Shown here: positions 1-9,334 of the stretch, piece by piece | How positions within the stretch are numbered: the first letter of the stretch is position 1 | Layout of the letters: the number at the start of each line of letters is the position of its first letter | Origin: Caballeronia humi | Lineage (GTDB): Bacteria; Pseudomonadota; Gammaproteobacteria; Burkholderiales; Burkholderiaceae | Assembly (NCBI RefSeq): GCF_001544475.1 | Contig: NZ_FCNW02000028.1 | Span: 24,329 to 88,328, forward strand | DNA length: 64,000 nt | Direction: 5' to 3' | The notes under the pieces: generated by a model | Databases searched by the model: none | Seen by the model: only the letters and a program-made list of their open reading frames with translations | What the model was told of the DNA's origin: nothing | Made by a program: the position numbers and the translations under genes

Positions 1-18
1 AACGAGTCACGCATCACG

Positions 19-2331
19 TCAGAATGCCGTGCCGATCTGGAACTGGAACTTCTGGTACTGGTCGCCTTCGTGTTTCTGCAGCGGGAAACCCAGGCTCAGC
101 TTGAGCGGGCCGATCGGCGAGATCCACGCGAGACCGAAACCGTAGCCGTAGCGCAGACCGTTCGAACCACCGGCCGTGCCGCCCTGGCCCGGATCGCCCC
201 AGACGTTACCGCCGTCGAGGAACGTGAAGACGCGCAGCGTGCGGTCGTAGCCCGTGCCCGGCAGCGGGAATGTCAGTTCGATGTTACCCACCGCCATGCG
301 CGAGCCACCGATCGGGTCGCCCGTCGTCGCGTCACGCGGACCGAGCGAGCTCGGCTCGTAGCCGCGCACCGAACCGATACCGCCGGCGTAGTAGTTCTTG
401 AAGATCGGATACGTCTGGCCCTGCAGCCCTTTGCCGTAACCGCCCTGCAGGTTGAAGCCGAGTACGAAGCCGCGCGCGAACGAATAGTAATACTGGAACT
501 GGGCGTCGAACTTGCCGTAGGTCGTGCCACCGAGCGGCGTGCCATATTCGGCGTTCGTCTGCAGGTAGTAGCCGCGGCTCGGCACCAGGGCGCTATCACG
601 ATTGTCACGCGACCAGCCTACCGTCAGCGGAATGTTGTTCACCACACGGCCGAACTCGTTCACATAGTTCTTATAGGCCGTCGGCGTGTTCTGATCCACG
701 TCCATCGTGTTCTGCTCGATGCCGGCACCGAAATACACGGTGTCCTGCTCGGAGAACGGGATGCCGAACTTCGTATCGAAGCCCATCGTGACGATCTTGA
801 AGCTCGAATCCGTCGAGTAGTACAGCGGCTGGTACGTGCGGTAGTACGCGTCGGTGATGCGCTTGATGCCGTCGATCGTGAAGTACGGATCGACCTGCGT
901 CACCGTCAGCGTGCGGTACGTCTTCGCGGTGTTCACGTTGACCGCGAGGCTCGTGCCGGAACCGAACACGTTGTCCTGCGACACGCCCGCCGAGAGCACC
1001 ACCTTGTCCGTCGAGGAAAAGCCCGCGCCCAGCGTGATCGCGCCGGTCGGCTTTTCCGCGACCTTCACGTCCACGTCGACCTGGTCGTTCGTGCCTTCGA
1101 CCGGCAGCGTGGTGACATCGACGTCGGTGAAGTAGCCGAGACGGTTCACGCGATCCTTCGAGAGCGCGAGGCGACTCGAATCGAACCACGAGCTTTCAAG
1201 CTGGCGCATTTCGCGACGCACGACTTCGTCGCGCGTACGCGTATTGCCCACGATATTCACGCGACGCACGTAAACGCGGCGGCTCGGATCGACTTGCAGC
1301 GTCAGCTCGACGGTATGGTTCGTTTGATCGATCTGAGGCTGCGCGTTGACCTGCGCGAATGCGTAGCCATACTCGCCGAGCTTGTCGACGATCGCCTTCG
1401 TGGTCGCCTGCAGCTTTTCGGCCGAGAAACGCTCGCCCGGTTTGATCTTGATCAGCTTGGTGAGTTCGGCCTCGCGGTCGAGCAGATTACCCGCAAGCTT
1501 GATGCTGCTCACCTTGTACGGCTCGCCTTCGTGAAGCGCGACCGTCAGGTACATGTCCTTCTTGTCCGGCGAGATCGACACCTGCGTCGAGTCGATACTG
1601 AATTCGAGGTAGCCGCGATTCAGGTAATACGAGCGGACGTTCTCGAGGTCGCCCGTCAGCTTTTCCTTCGCGTACAGATCGTTCTTCGTGTACCAGGAGA
1701 ACCAGTTTGGCGTGGAAAGCTGCATTTCATCGCGCAGCGTGCTCGTGCTGACCGCGTTGTTGCCGATGAAGTTGATCTGGCGGATCTTCGCGCTCGGACC
1801 TTCCGCGACCGAGAACAGAATCGACACGCGATTGCGGTCGACCGGTGTCACCGTCGTCGTCACTTCGGCCGCGTAGTAGCCGCGCGTGAGGTACTGGCGC
1901 TTGAGTTCCTGCTCCGCGCGATCGACGAGCGCCTTGTCGTACGACCGGCCTTGCGACAACCCGACCGAGCGCAATGCCTTTGTCAGATTGTCCTTGTCGA
2001 ATTCATGGAGACCGGCGAAGTCGATCTGCGAAATGGCCGGACGTTCCTGCACCTGCACCACGACGACATTGCCTTCGGTGGCAATCTGCACGTCGTTGAA
2101 GAAGCCCGTTGCGTAGAGCGCGCGAATCGCTTCGGATGCCTTGTCGTCGGTGAACGTGTCGCCTTGCTTGATCGGCAGGTAGGCGAAGACGGAACCCGGT
2201 TCGATGCGCTGGAGACCGTCGATCCGGATATCCTGCACGACAAAAGGCGTGGTCGCGTGTGCCGCCATGCCGGTTGCGGCCAGTGCCGCGGCCACAGCCG
2301 TCTTAGGAACAAAGCGATGAGGTTTGAACAA
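19..2331 (-). CDS. bamA: Outer membrane protein assembly factor BamA
   Basis: Central subunit of the BAM complex, which folds and inserts beta-barrel proteins into the outer membrane. The 770-residue product has an N-terminal signal peptide (residues 1-26, ending AAHA), a POTRA-repeat region over roughly the first half, and a C-terminal 16-strand barrel of the Omp85 type. The barrel carries the conserved VRGYE motif near residue 655 and ends in phenylalanine, the usual outer-membrane targeting residue. The start is a TTG at 2331, preceded by a GGGGAA-like ribosome site; no better ATG lies upstream. It follows rseP by 76 nt on the same strand, the standard order in this family and probably one transcript. 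Length and domain order are normal. Confidence 0.97.
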   Translation of the reverse strand: MFKPHRFVPKTAVAAALAATGMAAHATTPFVVQDIRIDGLQRIEPGSVFAYLPIKQGDTFTDDKASEAIRALYATGFFNDVQIATEGNVVVVQVQERPAISQIDFAGLHEFDKDNLTKALRSVGLSQGRSYDKALVDRAEQELKRQYLTRGYYAAEVTTTVTPVDRNRVSILFSVAEGPSAKIRQINFIGNNAVSTSTLRDEMQLSTPNWFSWYTKNDLYAKEKLTGDLENVRSYYLNRGYLEFSIDSTQVSISPDKKDMYLTVALHEGEPYKVSSIKLAGNLLDREAELTKLIKIKPGERFSAEKLQATTKAIVDKLGEYGYAFAQVNAQPQIDQTNHTVELTLQVDPSRRVYVRRVNIVGNTRTRDEVVRREMRQLESSWFDSSRLALSKDRVNRLGYFTDVDVTTLPVEGTNDQVDVDVKVAEKPTGAITLGAGFSSTDKVVLSAGVSQDNVFGSGTSLAVNVNTAKTYRTLTVTQVDPYFTIDGIKRITDAYYRTYQPLYYSTDSSFKIVTMGFDTKFGIPFSEQDTVYFGAGIEQNTMDVDQNTPTAYKNYVNEFGRVVNNIPLTVGWSRDNRDSALVPSRGYYLQTNAEYGTPLGGTTYGKFDAQFQYYYSFARGFVLGFNLQGGYGKGLQGQTYPIFKNYYAGGIGSVRGYEPSSLGPRDATTGDPIGGSRMAVGNIELTFPLPGTGYDRTLRVFTFLDGGNVWGDPGQGGTAGGSNGLRYGYGFGLAWISPIGPLKLSLGFPLQKHEGDQYQKFQFQIGTAF

Positions 2332-2407
2332 CGTGCTTCCCCAGTGTTAAAGCTGCATCAGTTCCGGCGGTCTTCATGATGAGACGCCAGGGACTGATGG
2401 AAATGGA

Positions 2408-3781
2408 TCAAAAACGAATCAGGCGAGCCAGGTCGTTGAACAGCGCAATCATCGACAAAGCGACGATGCACACGAGGCCCGCCCGTTGCAGAACCAGCTG
2501 CCAGCGATCGGAAACCGCTTTGCCGGTAACGGCTTCAACCAAATAATATAACAGATGACCACCGTCCAAAACCGGAATCGGTAACAAGTTCAGCACCCCC
2601 AGACTGATGCTGACGAGCGCCAGAAACGACACGAATGCCGATAATCCGAGCCGCGCGCTCTTGCCCGCGTAGTCGGCGATGGTGACCGGTCCCGACAGGT
2701 TCTTGAGCGATGCCTCGCCGACGATCATCCGCCCGAACATGCGCAGCGAATACACGCTGATGTCCCACGTACGGTTCACGCCGAGCCGCACGCTTTCGAC
2801 CGGGCCATAGCGCACGTCGACGGTCGGCAGATGGTTCGCGAGCGCCGCGCCGATGCGCCCCACTTCGCGGCCGCTATCCGCGTCGCGCTTGAGATCCGGC
2901 ACGACCTGCACCGTGCGCGCGCTGCCATCGCGTTCGACCGTGAGCGTCACCGGCTTGCCCGCGTGCGTCTTCACGAAATCGATGAAACCGCTTGCGTTCT
3001 GCACCTTCTTGCCGTCGATCGCGATCAGCTTGTCGCCCGCCCGCAGGCCGCCCTTTTGCGCCGCGCTGCCTGCTTCGACACCCGCTACCGCGAGCGTGCC
3101 GCCGCCGGGCGCGAAGCCGAGCTTGTCCATGAAATCGGTGTCGGCGTCGGGGTCGCCGATGCCCGCGACGTCGATCGGGAAATCGAACGTGCCGTCGGGC
3201 TTTTTCGCCGTGAGCACGACGCGGCGGTGATCGAACGAGGCGTCGAGCAGCTTCCAGCGCAGGTCGGACCACGAGCGGATCGGGTGCGAATCGCCGCCGC
3301 TCTGCGCGTCGCGCATCGACAGAATCGTTTCGCCGCCTTCGAAGCCGGCCTGAGCCGCGGCGGTATCGGCGGCGGGGGTTGCGATGATCGCGGCGGGTTC
3401 CGTTACGCCGCCGGCGAACACGGCCGCGAACAGCGCGATCGCGAGGACGAAGTTGGCGATCGGCCCGGCCGCGACGATCGCGATGCGCTTGCCGACGCTC
3501 TGCCGGTTGAACGCCCGCGGAAGATCCTCGGGCGGGATCGCGCTGTCGGCTTCGCGCTCGTCGAGCATCTTCACGTAGCCGCCGAGCGGCAGCGCGGCGA
3601 TCGTCCACTCGACGCCCGTCTTCTTGCTGATCCAGCGCACGAGCGGCTTGCCGAAGCCGACCGAGAAGCGCAGCACCTTCACGCCGCACAGTCGCGCGAC
3701 GCTGTAGTGGCCGAATTCGTGGACGACGACAAGCACGCCTATCGCGACGACGAAGGCAACGATTTCGGTCAGGAAGTTCAT
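2408..3781 (-). CDS. rseP: Site-2 intramembrane metalloprotease RseP
   Basis: Zinc metalloprotease of the inner membrane that makes the second cut in anti-sigma factors such as RseA, releasing the envelope-stress sigma factor, and also clears signal-peptide remnants. In the 457-residue product the zinc motif HEFGH sits in the first transmembrane segment (about residues 21-25). A PDZ region spans the middle (a clear GLRAGDKL-type stretch), and the second metal motif in the LDGGH context is in a C-terminal membrane segment. The ATG start at 3781 lies 7 nt from the dxr stop, so dxr, rseP and bamA are probably cotranscribed. Nothing is unusual for the family. Confidence 0.96.
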   Translation of the reverse strand: MNFLTEIVAFVVAIGVLVVVHEFGHYSVARLCGVKVLRFSVGFGKPLVRWISKKTGVEWTIAALPLGGYVKMLDEREADSAIPPEDLPRAFNRQSVGKRIAIVAAGPIANFVLAIALFAAVFAGGVTEPAAIIATPAADTAAAQAGFEGGETILSMRDAQSGGDSHPIRSWSDLRWKLLDASFDHRRVVLTAKKPDGTFDFPIDVAGIGDPDADTDFMDKLGFAPGGGTLAVAGVEAGSAAQKGGLRAGDKLIAIDGKKVQNASGFIDFVKTHAGKPVTLTVERDGSARTVQVVPDLKRDADSGREVGRIGAALANHLPTVDVRYGPVESVRLGVNRTWDISVYSLRMFGRMIVGEASLKNLSGPVTIADYAGKSARLGLSAFVSFLALVSISLGVLNLLPIPVLDGGHLLYYLVEAVTGKAVSDRWQLVLQRAGLVCIVALSMIALFNDLARLIRF

Positions 3782-3788
3782 GACGGCC

Positions 3789-5015
3789 TCAATGCGCGAT
3801 GCGCTCGGCGGGCAAGGGACTCGACGCGTCCGCGCTCAGGTTGTCGACGAAGCCGTTCGCGAGGCGGCGCGCGCTGGCGTCTGCGGCGAGGACGTCGTCC
3901 AGCGTGGCGGCGCTCGTGTTCGGCAGCGCGTTCAGCACGCGTTCCACCACATCGCCGATCGCCATGAAGCCGATGCGGCGCGCGAGGAACGCTTCCACGG
4001 CGATCTCGTTCGCCGCGTTCAGCGCCGCGCTCGCGATGCCGCCAGCTTCCAGCGCCTTAATGGCCAGCGCGAGGCACGGGAAGCGCCCGAAGTCGGGCTT
4101 TTCGAACGTGAGCGTGGCGATTTGCGCGAGATCGAGCTGCGCCACGCCCGATTCCACCCGATCCGGATAAGCAAGCGCATGCGCGATCGGCGTGCGCATG
4201 TCGGGATTGCCGAGCTGCGCGAGCACGGAGCCATCGGCGTAGGACACCATCGAATGGATGACGCTCTGCGGGTGAATCAGCACTTCGATGCGCGATCCCG
4301 GCAGGTCGAAGAGCCAGTGCGCCTCGATGACTTCGAGGCCTTTGTTCATCATCGTCGCGGAATCGACGGAGATCTTGCGGCCCATCGCCCAGTTCGGATG
4401 CTTGCAAGCCTCGTCGGGCGTGACGTTGACGAGCGTCGACGGCTCGCGCGTGCGAAACGGCCCGCCGGACGCGGTCAGGATGATTTTCGAGACGCCGCCG
4501 TGCAGTTTCGCCTCGGCATCCGCACAGCGCGGCAGGCACTGGAACACGGCGTTGTGCTCGCTGTCGACGGGGAGCAGCACGGCATTGTTGTCGCGCACGG
4601 CGTCGATGAAAATCTGCCCCGACATCACGAGCGCTTCCTTGTTCGCGAGCAGGATGCGTTTCCCGTGGCGCGCGGCCGCGAGCGTGGGCGCGAGTCCCGC
4701 CGCGCCGACGATCGCCGCGACGACCGTGTCGCACGCGTCCGACGATGCAGCGTCGACGAGCGCCTGCGGCCCGTGCAGCACTTCAGTCCGGCAGTCCGCG
4801 GCGCGCAGAACGGCTGCGACCTTCGCGGCCGTATCGGCATCGCCTACGACCGCCACTTCGGGCTGAAAGCGCAGGCACTGGGCGACGAGTTTGTCGCCGT
4901 TACGATGAGCGGTGAGCGCGTGGACCGAGAAGCGGTCGGGATGCCGCGCCACGACGTCGAGCGTGCTTTCGCCGATCGAGCCCGTGGAGCCGAGCAAAGT
5001 CAGACGTTTTTGCAT
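3789..5015 (-). CDS. dxr: 1-deoxy-D-xylulose 5-phosphate reductoisomerase
   Basis: Second enzyme of the MEP isoprenoid pathway: NADPH-dependent conversion of 1-deoxyxylulose 5-phosphate to 2-C-methylerythritol 4-phosphate in the cytosol. The product has the dinucleotide-binding GSTGSIG at its N terminus, the ASGGPFRT loop near residues 180-190 and the MNKGLE metal/substrate region near 222. An open frame runs 26 codons further upstream, but that extension is Cys/Ser-rich and unlike the family. The ATG at 5015 gives the normal MQKRLTLLGS start and about 408 residues. It lies 10 nt after cdsA, so isoprenoid synthesis is coupled here to uppS, which uses the isoprenoid product. Confidence 0.96.
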   Translation of the reverse strand: MQKRLTLLGSTGSIGESTLDVVARHPDRFSVHALTAHRNGDKLVAQCLRFQPEVAVVGDADTAAKVAAVLRAADCRTEVLHGPQALVDAASSDACDTVVAAIVGAAGLAPTLAAARHGKRILLANKEALVMSGQIFIDAVRDNNAVLLPVDSEHNAVFQCLPRCADAEAKLHGGVSKIILTASGGPFRTREPSTLVNVTPDEACKHPNWAMGRKISVDSATMMNKGLEVIEAHWLFDLPGSRIEVLIHPQSVIHSMVSYADGSVLAQLGNPDMRTPIAHALAYPDRVESGVAQLDLAQIATLTFEKPDFGRFPCLALAIKALEAGGIASAALNAANEIAVEAFLARRIGFMAIGDVVERVLNALPNTSAATLDDVLAADASARRLANGFVDNLSADASSPLPAERIAH

Positions 5016-5025
5016 AAATCCTTCT

Positions 5026-5838
5026 TTAGCCGAGCAGCAGTAGCGCGATCGGCAGTACAGGCAACAATGCGTCGATGCGGTCCATGACGCCACCGTGGCC
5101 CGGCAGCAGACCGCTCGAATCCTTGACGCTGGCCTGGCGCTTCATGAGCGACTCGAACAGGTCGCCGATCACGCTGAACGCCACCAGCACGGTGAGCGCG
5201 ACCAGCGCCTTGAGCCATCCGCGATGCTCGACGTAGGCCGTGAAGAGCGTGGGTGCGAAAACCTGGCTGGCGGCGGCGATCGAGCCGATCACGATCACCG
5301 CGACCCAGCCGCCGATCGCCCCTTCCCACGTCTTGCCGGGGCTGATCGACGGGGCGAGTTTGTGGCGTCCAAGGGCTTTTCCGGCGAAGTATGCGCCTAT
5401 GTCGGCGAGCCAGACGACTAGGAGAAGCGATAGCACGAACGCGACGCCGACCGTGCGCGCCGCGACCAGCGCGTGCCAGCAGGCGACGAACACGACGATT
5501 CCGGCGAAAAGGAGGAATACCTGCCACAGACCGGTGGCTAGAACGGGCTTGCGTAAAAGCGCGAACGGCCCCACGAGCACCCAGAAGATTGCGGCCATCT
5601 GGAAAAGGCCTTTCGGCGCGACGCCGAGAAACGTGCTCAGAATCAGCACGAGCGCGGTAAAGACCGCATAGGCGACCGGCCCGGCGCCGCCGACCTTGAG
5701 CAGCCGCGCCCATTCCCAGGCGGCAAACACGACGACGAACCCGATCAGCGCCCCGAAAGCCCCGACCGGCGCAAAAAGCGTGATCGGCACCAGCACTGCC
5801 AGCAGAACGATTGCCGTGATGACACGGGTCTTTAGCAT
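5026..5838 (-). CDS. cdsA: Phosphatidate cytidylyltransferase
   Basis: Integral membrane enzyme that makes CDP-diacylglycerol from phosphatidic acid and CTP, the branch point for all membrane phospholipids. The 270-residue product is highly hydrophobic with several membrane segments. Its C-terminal region carries the conserved family signature around LPGHGGVMDRIDALLP (the aspartates bind metal), ending a few residues later. The ATG start at 5838 overlaps the uppS stop by 7 nt, which implies translational coupling with uppS. Product length is normal. Confidence 0.95.
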   Translation of the reverse strand: MLKTRVITAIVLLAVLVPITLFAPVGAFGALIGFVVVFAAWEWARLLKVGGAGPVAYAVFTALVLILSTFLGVAPKGLFQMAAIFWVLVGPFALLRKPVLATGLWQVFLLFAGIVVFVACWHALVAARTVGVAFVLSLLLVVWLADIGAYFAGKALGRHKLAPSISPGKTWEGAIGGWVAVIVIGSIAAASQVFAPTLFTAYVEHRGWLKALVALTVLVAFSVIGDLFESLMKRQASVKDSSGLLPGHGGVMDRIDALLPVLPIALLLLG

Positions 5839-6614
5839 GAAAGGGTGTCGACCTTCTGCGATTGCGGTGCGAGTTGGGCGCTCGTGCGGCCGAAGCGGCG
5901 TTCGCGCTCGCCATAGGATTCGATCGCGCGGCCGAGCGCGTCGGCGTCGAAATCAGGCCAATAGGTGTCGGTGAAATAGAACTCGGTGTAGGCGAGTTGC
6001 CACAGCAGGAAGTTGCTGATGCGCTGCTCGCCGCCCGTGCGGATGAAGAGATCGGGCTCAGGCGCATAGGCCATCGCGAGGTGCTGCGCGAACGATGCCT
6101 CATCCACCACGACCGCCTGCCCCTCTTCCACCGATTGCTCGGCAAGCTTACGGGTGGCTTGCATGATGTCCCAGCGGCCGCCGTAGTTGGCTGCGATCGT
6201 CAGCGTGAGGCGCGTGTTGCGCGCGGTTTTGGTTTCCGCGCGCTGGATCAGCGCGCGAATACGCTCATCGAACATCGAAATGTCGCCGACGACGCGCAAA
6301 CGGATGCCATTCGCATGCAGTTTGCCGATTTCGCGCTCGAGCGCCGTGACGAACAGGCGCATCAGAAACGACACTTCCTCGGTCGGGCGGCGCCAGTTTT
6401 CCGAGCTGAACGCGAAGAGCGTCACGTACTCGACGCCACGCCGCGCGCAGCTTTCGACGGTCGCGCGCACGGCATCGACGCCACGCGTGTGGCCGGCGAC
6501 GCGCGGCAGGCGACGCTGCGTCGCCCAACGGCCGTTGCCGTCCATGATGATCGCGATATGGCGTGGAACAGCCGCGACATCGGGTACGCGAACGGTAGAG
6601 CTGGTATAGGTCAT
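5832..6614 (-). CDS. uppS: Undecaprenyl diphosphate synthase (isoprenyl transferase)
   Basis: Cis-prenyltransferase that elongates farnesyl diphosphate with isopentenyl diphosphate to the C55 carrier lipid used for peptidoglycan and O-antigen. Visible motifs are MDGNGRWA (catalytic Asp25), the FSSENWxRP segment near residue 70, and the conserved DLFIRTGGEQRISNFLLWQ block near residues 188-205. The product is 260 residues from an ATG at 6614. It overlaps cdsA by 7 nt and is followed by dxr, so prenyl precursor and lipid carrier synthesis sit together, as is usual in Burkholderia relatives. Confidence 0.96.
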   Translation of the reverse strand: MTYTSSTVRVPDVAAVPRHIAIIMDGNGRWATQRRLPRVAGHTRGVDAVRATVESCARRGVEYVTLFAFSSENWRRPTEEVSFLMRLFVTALEREIGKLHANGIRLRVVGDISMFDERIRALIQRAETKTARNTRLTLTIAANYGGRWDIMQATRKLAEQSVEEGQAVVVDEASFAQHLAMAYAPEPDLFIRTGGEQRISNFLLWQLAYTEFYFTDTYWPDFDADALGRAIESYGERERRFGRTSAQLAPQSQKVDTLSC

Positions 6615-6679
6615 GGCCGCTGAATCTTATGATCGACAGAATGAAGTGCCAGCAACACTGGCAAGACCGGAATCGGCCT

Positions 6680-7240
6680 TCAGACCGTCATGATCTCGGC
6701 TTCTTTCGACTGAACCAGCTTGTCGATTTCCGCGACGAATTTGTCGGTGAACTTCTGAACGTCGTCGCTTGCACGACGCTCGTCGTCTTCGGAGATTTCC
6801 TTGTCCTTGACGAGTTTCTTCAGTTGCTCGTTGGCATCGCGGCGCAGGTTGCGCACCGCGATCTTGGCCGTTTCGCCTTCGCTCTTCACGACCTTCGTGA
6901 GTTCCTTGCGGCGCTCTTCGGTCAAAGCGGGCATCGGCACGCGGATCAGATCGCCCTGGTTCGACGGATTCAGGCCGAGGTCCGACTCGCGGATCGCCTT
7001 CTCGATGACCGGCACCATCTTCTTTTCCCACGCCTGGACGCCGATCGTACGCGCATCGACGAGCGTCATGTTCGCGACCTGCGAAATGGGTACGTTCGAG
7101 CCGTAGTAATCGACCTGGATGTGGTCGAGCAAGCCGGTATGGGCGCGACCCGTGCGGATCTTGGCGAGATCGGCCTTGAACGCTTCGATCGACCGCTGCA
7201 TCTTCTGGTCGACGCCCTTTTTAATGTCAGCCACACTCAT
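6680..7240 (-). CDS. frr: Ribosome recycling factor
   Basis: Cytosolic factor that, with EF-G, splits the post-termination ribosome. The 186-residue product has the family's standard length. It opens with the typical helix (MSVADIKKGVDQKMQ), contains the RTGRAHTGLLD and VDYYGSNVPISQVAN segments of the hinge and domain II, and ends with a long basic and acidic helix. A strong ribosome site (GGAGG, 5 nt spacing) precedes the ATG at 7240. It lies 65 nt upstream of uppS and 85 nt downstream of pyrH in the conserved rpsB-tsf-pyrH-frr order. Confidence 0.97.
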   Translation of the reverse strand: MSVADIKKGVDQKMQRSIEAFKADLAKIRTGRAHTGLLDHIQVDYYGSNVPISQVANMTLVDARTIGVQAWEKKMVPVIEKAIRESDLGLNPSNQGDLIRVPMPALTEERRKELTKVVKSEGETAKIAVRNLRRDANEQLKKLVKDKEISEDDERRASDDVQKFTDKFVAEIDKLVQSKEAEIMTV

Positions 7241-7325
7241 TTAAACCTCCGAACCTTGGTTACTGGCAATGCAGGCGCTTCGGGCGCAGGCTGTCGCGCC
7301 GCGCCGCGCCCTATCCCGCAAGAGT

Positions 7326-8039
7326 TTACACGTGGACGAGCGTGCCTTCGTCGTCGCCCTGGATGATGCGCTTGAGCGCGCCCGCCTTGTTGATCGAAAA
7401 CACGCGGATCGGCAGTTTCTGATCGCGGCACAGCGCAAACGCGGTCGCGTCCATCACCTGCAGATTGCGACCGATCGCCTCGTCGAAGCTGATCGTGCTG
7501 TAGCGCGTGGCGTGCGGGTCCTTCTTCGGGTCGGCGGAGTATACGCCGTCGACCTTCGTCGCCTTCAGCACCACCTCGGCGCCGACTTCCGAGCCGCGCA
7601 AAGCCGCTGCGGTATCGGTCGTGAAGAACGGGTTGCCCGTGCCGGCCGCGAAAATCACCACTTTGCCTTCTTCGAGCTGGCGAATGGCCCGCGGACGGAT
7701 ATACGGCTCGACGACCTGGTCCATGCGCAGCGCCGACTGCACGCGCGCTTCGATGCCCGCGTGGCGCATCGCGTCCTGCAGCGCCAGCGCGTTCATCATC
7801 GTGGCGAGCATGCCCATGTAATCGGCTGTTGCCCGGTCCATCCCGGCCGCGCCGCCCGCCACACCGCGAAAGATGTTGCCGCCGCCGATCACGACAGCAA
7901 GCTGGGTGCCCATGCGGACCACTTCAGCCACGTCCGCCACCATGCGTTCGATGGTCGCGCGATTGATGCCGAAGGCATCGTCGCCCATGAGGGCTTCGCC
8001 GGAGAGCTTGAGGAGTACGCGTTTGTAGGCTGTGGGCAT
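7326..8039 (-). CDS. pyrH: UMP kinase
   Basis: Bacterial-type uridylate kinase (amino-acid kinase fold), phosphorylating UMP to UDP with ATP, normally a hexamer regulated by GTP and UTP. The 237-residue product starts MPTAYKRVLLKLSGEAL, with the glycine-rich phosphate loop KLSGEAL. It has the GGGNIFRG motif near residue 50 and the AAGTGNPFFTTDTAA acceptor-site loop in the middle. The ATG is at 8039. The 256-nt gap to tsf holds two inverted repeats, so pyrH may have its own promoter or processing site. Confidence 0.97.
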   Translation of the reverse strand: MPTAYKRVLLKLSGEALMGDDAFGINRATIERMVADVAEVVRMGTQLAVVIGGGNIFRGVAGGAAGMDRATADYMGMLATMMNALALQDAMRHAGIEARVQSALRMDQVVEPYIRPRAIRQLEEGKVVIFAAGTGNPFFTTDTAAALRGSEVGAEVVLKATKVDGVYSADPKKDPHATRYSTISFDEAIGRNLQVMDATAFALCRDQKLPIRVFSINKAGALKRIIQGDDEGTLVHV

Positions 8040-8142
8040 ATGAAGGTTCCGATCGCGCCAAGGAGGGTTGCAACAACGTAGAACTGTAGGGGTGAAACGA
8101 TATTTACGGCAAGCGCGCCAAATTCGTGCAGCGGCGGGTTGA

Positions 8143-8212
8143 CTAAGGGTAAACCCTTAAATTTGGGGCTTGCTGGTGCTGCTTGCGAACAGGCGGAACG
8201 AGTGTTCCGCCT
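8143..8212. repeat. Two inverted repeats in the tsf-pyrH gap
   Basis: Two palindromes lie in the 256-nt space between tsf and pyrH. One is AAGGGT-AA-ACCCTT with flanking T and A (about 8144-8159). The other is AGGCGGAAC-GAGT-GTTCCGCCT (8191-8212), a perfect 9-bp stem with a 4-nt loop. Neither is followed by a T-run on the minus strand, so these do not look like ordinary intrinsic terminators. They could be a processing site, an attenuator or an operator. The rest of the gap shows nothing recognisable. Confidence 0.6.
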
Positions 8213-8295
8213 GGCGTCTCGCTGTGCTGCGGGTAATGCGTCCCTGCCGATGACGGCGCGCACTGGAATCATGCCGCGCCGCCTCGCTGCCGGAT

Positions 8296-9177
8296 TTAGC
8301 TCTGCTTTGCTGCTGCGACTTGCGCGGCCACTTCGGCGGCGAAATCGTCCTGGCGCTTCTCAATGCCTTCGCCCACCACGAACAGCGCGAACTTCTGCAC
8401 CGAAGCACCTGCCGCCTTCAGCATCTGTTCGATCGTCTGCTTGTCGTTCTTAACGAACGGCTGGTTCAGCAGCGAGACTTCCTTCAGATACTTTTGCACG
8501 CTTCCGTCGACCATCTTCGCGACGATTTCAGCCGGCTTGCCCGATTCGGCGGCCTTCTGCTCGGCGATGCTGCGTTCCTTCGCGATCAGGTCGGCCGGCA
8601 CTTCTTCCGACGACAGCGAAACCGGCTTCATCGCGGCGATGTGCATCGCGACGTCCTTGCCGACTTGCTCGTCCGCGCCCGCGAACTCGACCAGCACGCC
8701 GATGCGCGTGCCATGCAGATACGAAGCCAGCTTGTTGCTGGATTCAAAACGCACGAAACGGCGGATAGAGACGTTTTCGCCGATCTTGCCGACGAGCGCG
8801 AGACGCACGGCGTCGACCGTCGAGCTTTCGAGCGGACGTGCGCCGAGCGCGGCGACGTCGGCAGGGTTGGTCTTCGCCACGATTTCGGCGACCGTCTTGC
8901 CGAACGCGAGGAAATCGTCGTTTTTCGCGACGAAGTCGGTTTCGCAATTCAGTTCGACCAGCGCGCCCACGCCACCTTCGATGTGCGACGTCACGATGCC
9001 TTCAGCCGTCACGCGCGATGCCGCCTTGCTCGCCTTGTTGCCGAGCTTCACGCGCAGCAGTTCTTCCGCGCGCTCGAGGTCGCCGTCGGCTTCCGTCAGC
9101 GCCTTCTTGCATTCCATCATCGGCGCATCGGTCTTTGCGCGCAGTTCTGCCACCATGCTTGCGGTAATTGCCGCCAT
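8296..9177 (-). CDS. tsf: Translation elongation factor Ts
   Basis: Guanine nucleotide exchange factor for EF-Tu. The product has the N-terminal UBA-like helices and the diagnostic TDFVAKNDDF motif at about residues 80-89, followed by the core and dimerisation regions. It is about 293 residues, normal for betaproteobacteria. Two adjacent ATG codons are possible (9180 and 9177). The AAGGAG ribosome site lies only 3 nt before the first but 6 nt before the second, so I place the start at 9177, giving MAAITASMVAELR. It follows rpsB after a terminator-like hairpin. Confidence 0.97.
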   Translation of the reverse strand: MAAITASMVAELRAKTDAPMMECKKALTEADGDLERAEELLRVKLGNKASKAASRVTAEGIVTSHIEGGVGALVELNCETDFVAKNDDFLAFGKTVAEIVAKTNPADVAALGARPLESSTVDAVRLALVGKIGENVSIRRFVRFESSNKLASYLHGTRIGVLVEFAGADEQVGKDVAMHIAAMKPVSLSSEEVPADLIAKERSIAEQKAAESGKPAEIVAKMVDGSVQKYLKEVSLLNQPFVKNDKQTIEQMLKAAGASVQKFALFVVGEGIEKRQDDFAAEVAAQVAAAKQS

Positions 9178-9281
9178 CATCTGCTCCTTGAGTCTGTTTG
9201 ATACGTGCCGCCGGCGTAAAAGCTCGCGACAAAAAATTGGGGTACAGCTTGTACTACAGGGCGAACTCCGGTCGTCGGCTT

Positions 9282-9316
9282 AAAAAAAAGGGGCCTTTCA
9301 CAAAGCCCCCTTTTTT
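9282..9316 (-). terminator. Hairpin with T-run between rpsB and tsf
   Basis: Read on the minus strand, an A-run is followed by GGGGGCTTT, a GTG loop, AAAGGCCCC and eight T residues. The arms pair with one mismatch. This is a good intrinsic terminator after rpsB. Since tsf has the same orientation and is normally partly cotranscribed, it probably attenuates rather than fully stops transcription. Confidence 0.7.
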
Positions 9317-9334
9317 GCCGGACGAGAGGGCTCT

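Noticed and set aside
70..2379. A 769-residue open frame opposite bamA.
   Set aside because: It mirrors bamA, which has a signal peptide and POTRA/barrel features. High GC leaves few stop codons in the antisense frame and the translation is Arg/Asp/Val-rich with no family features.
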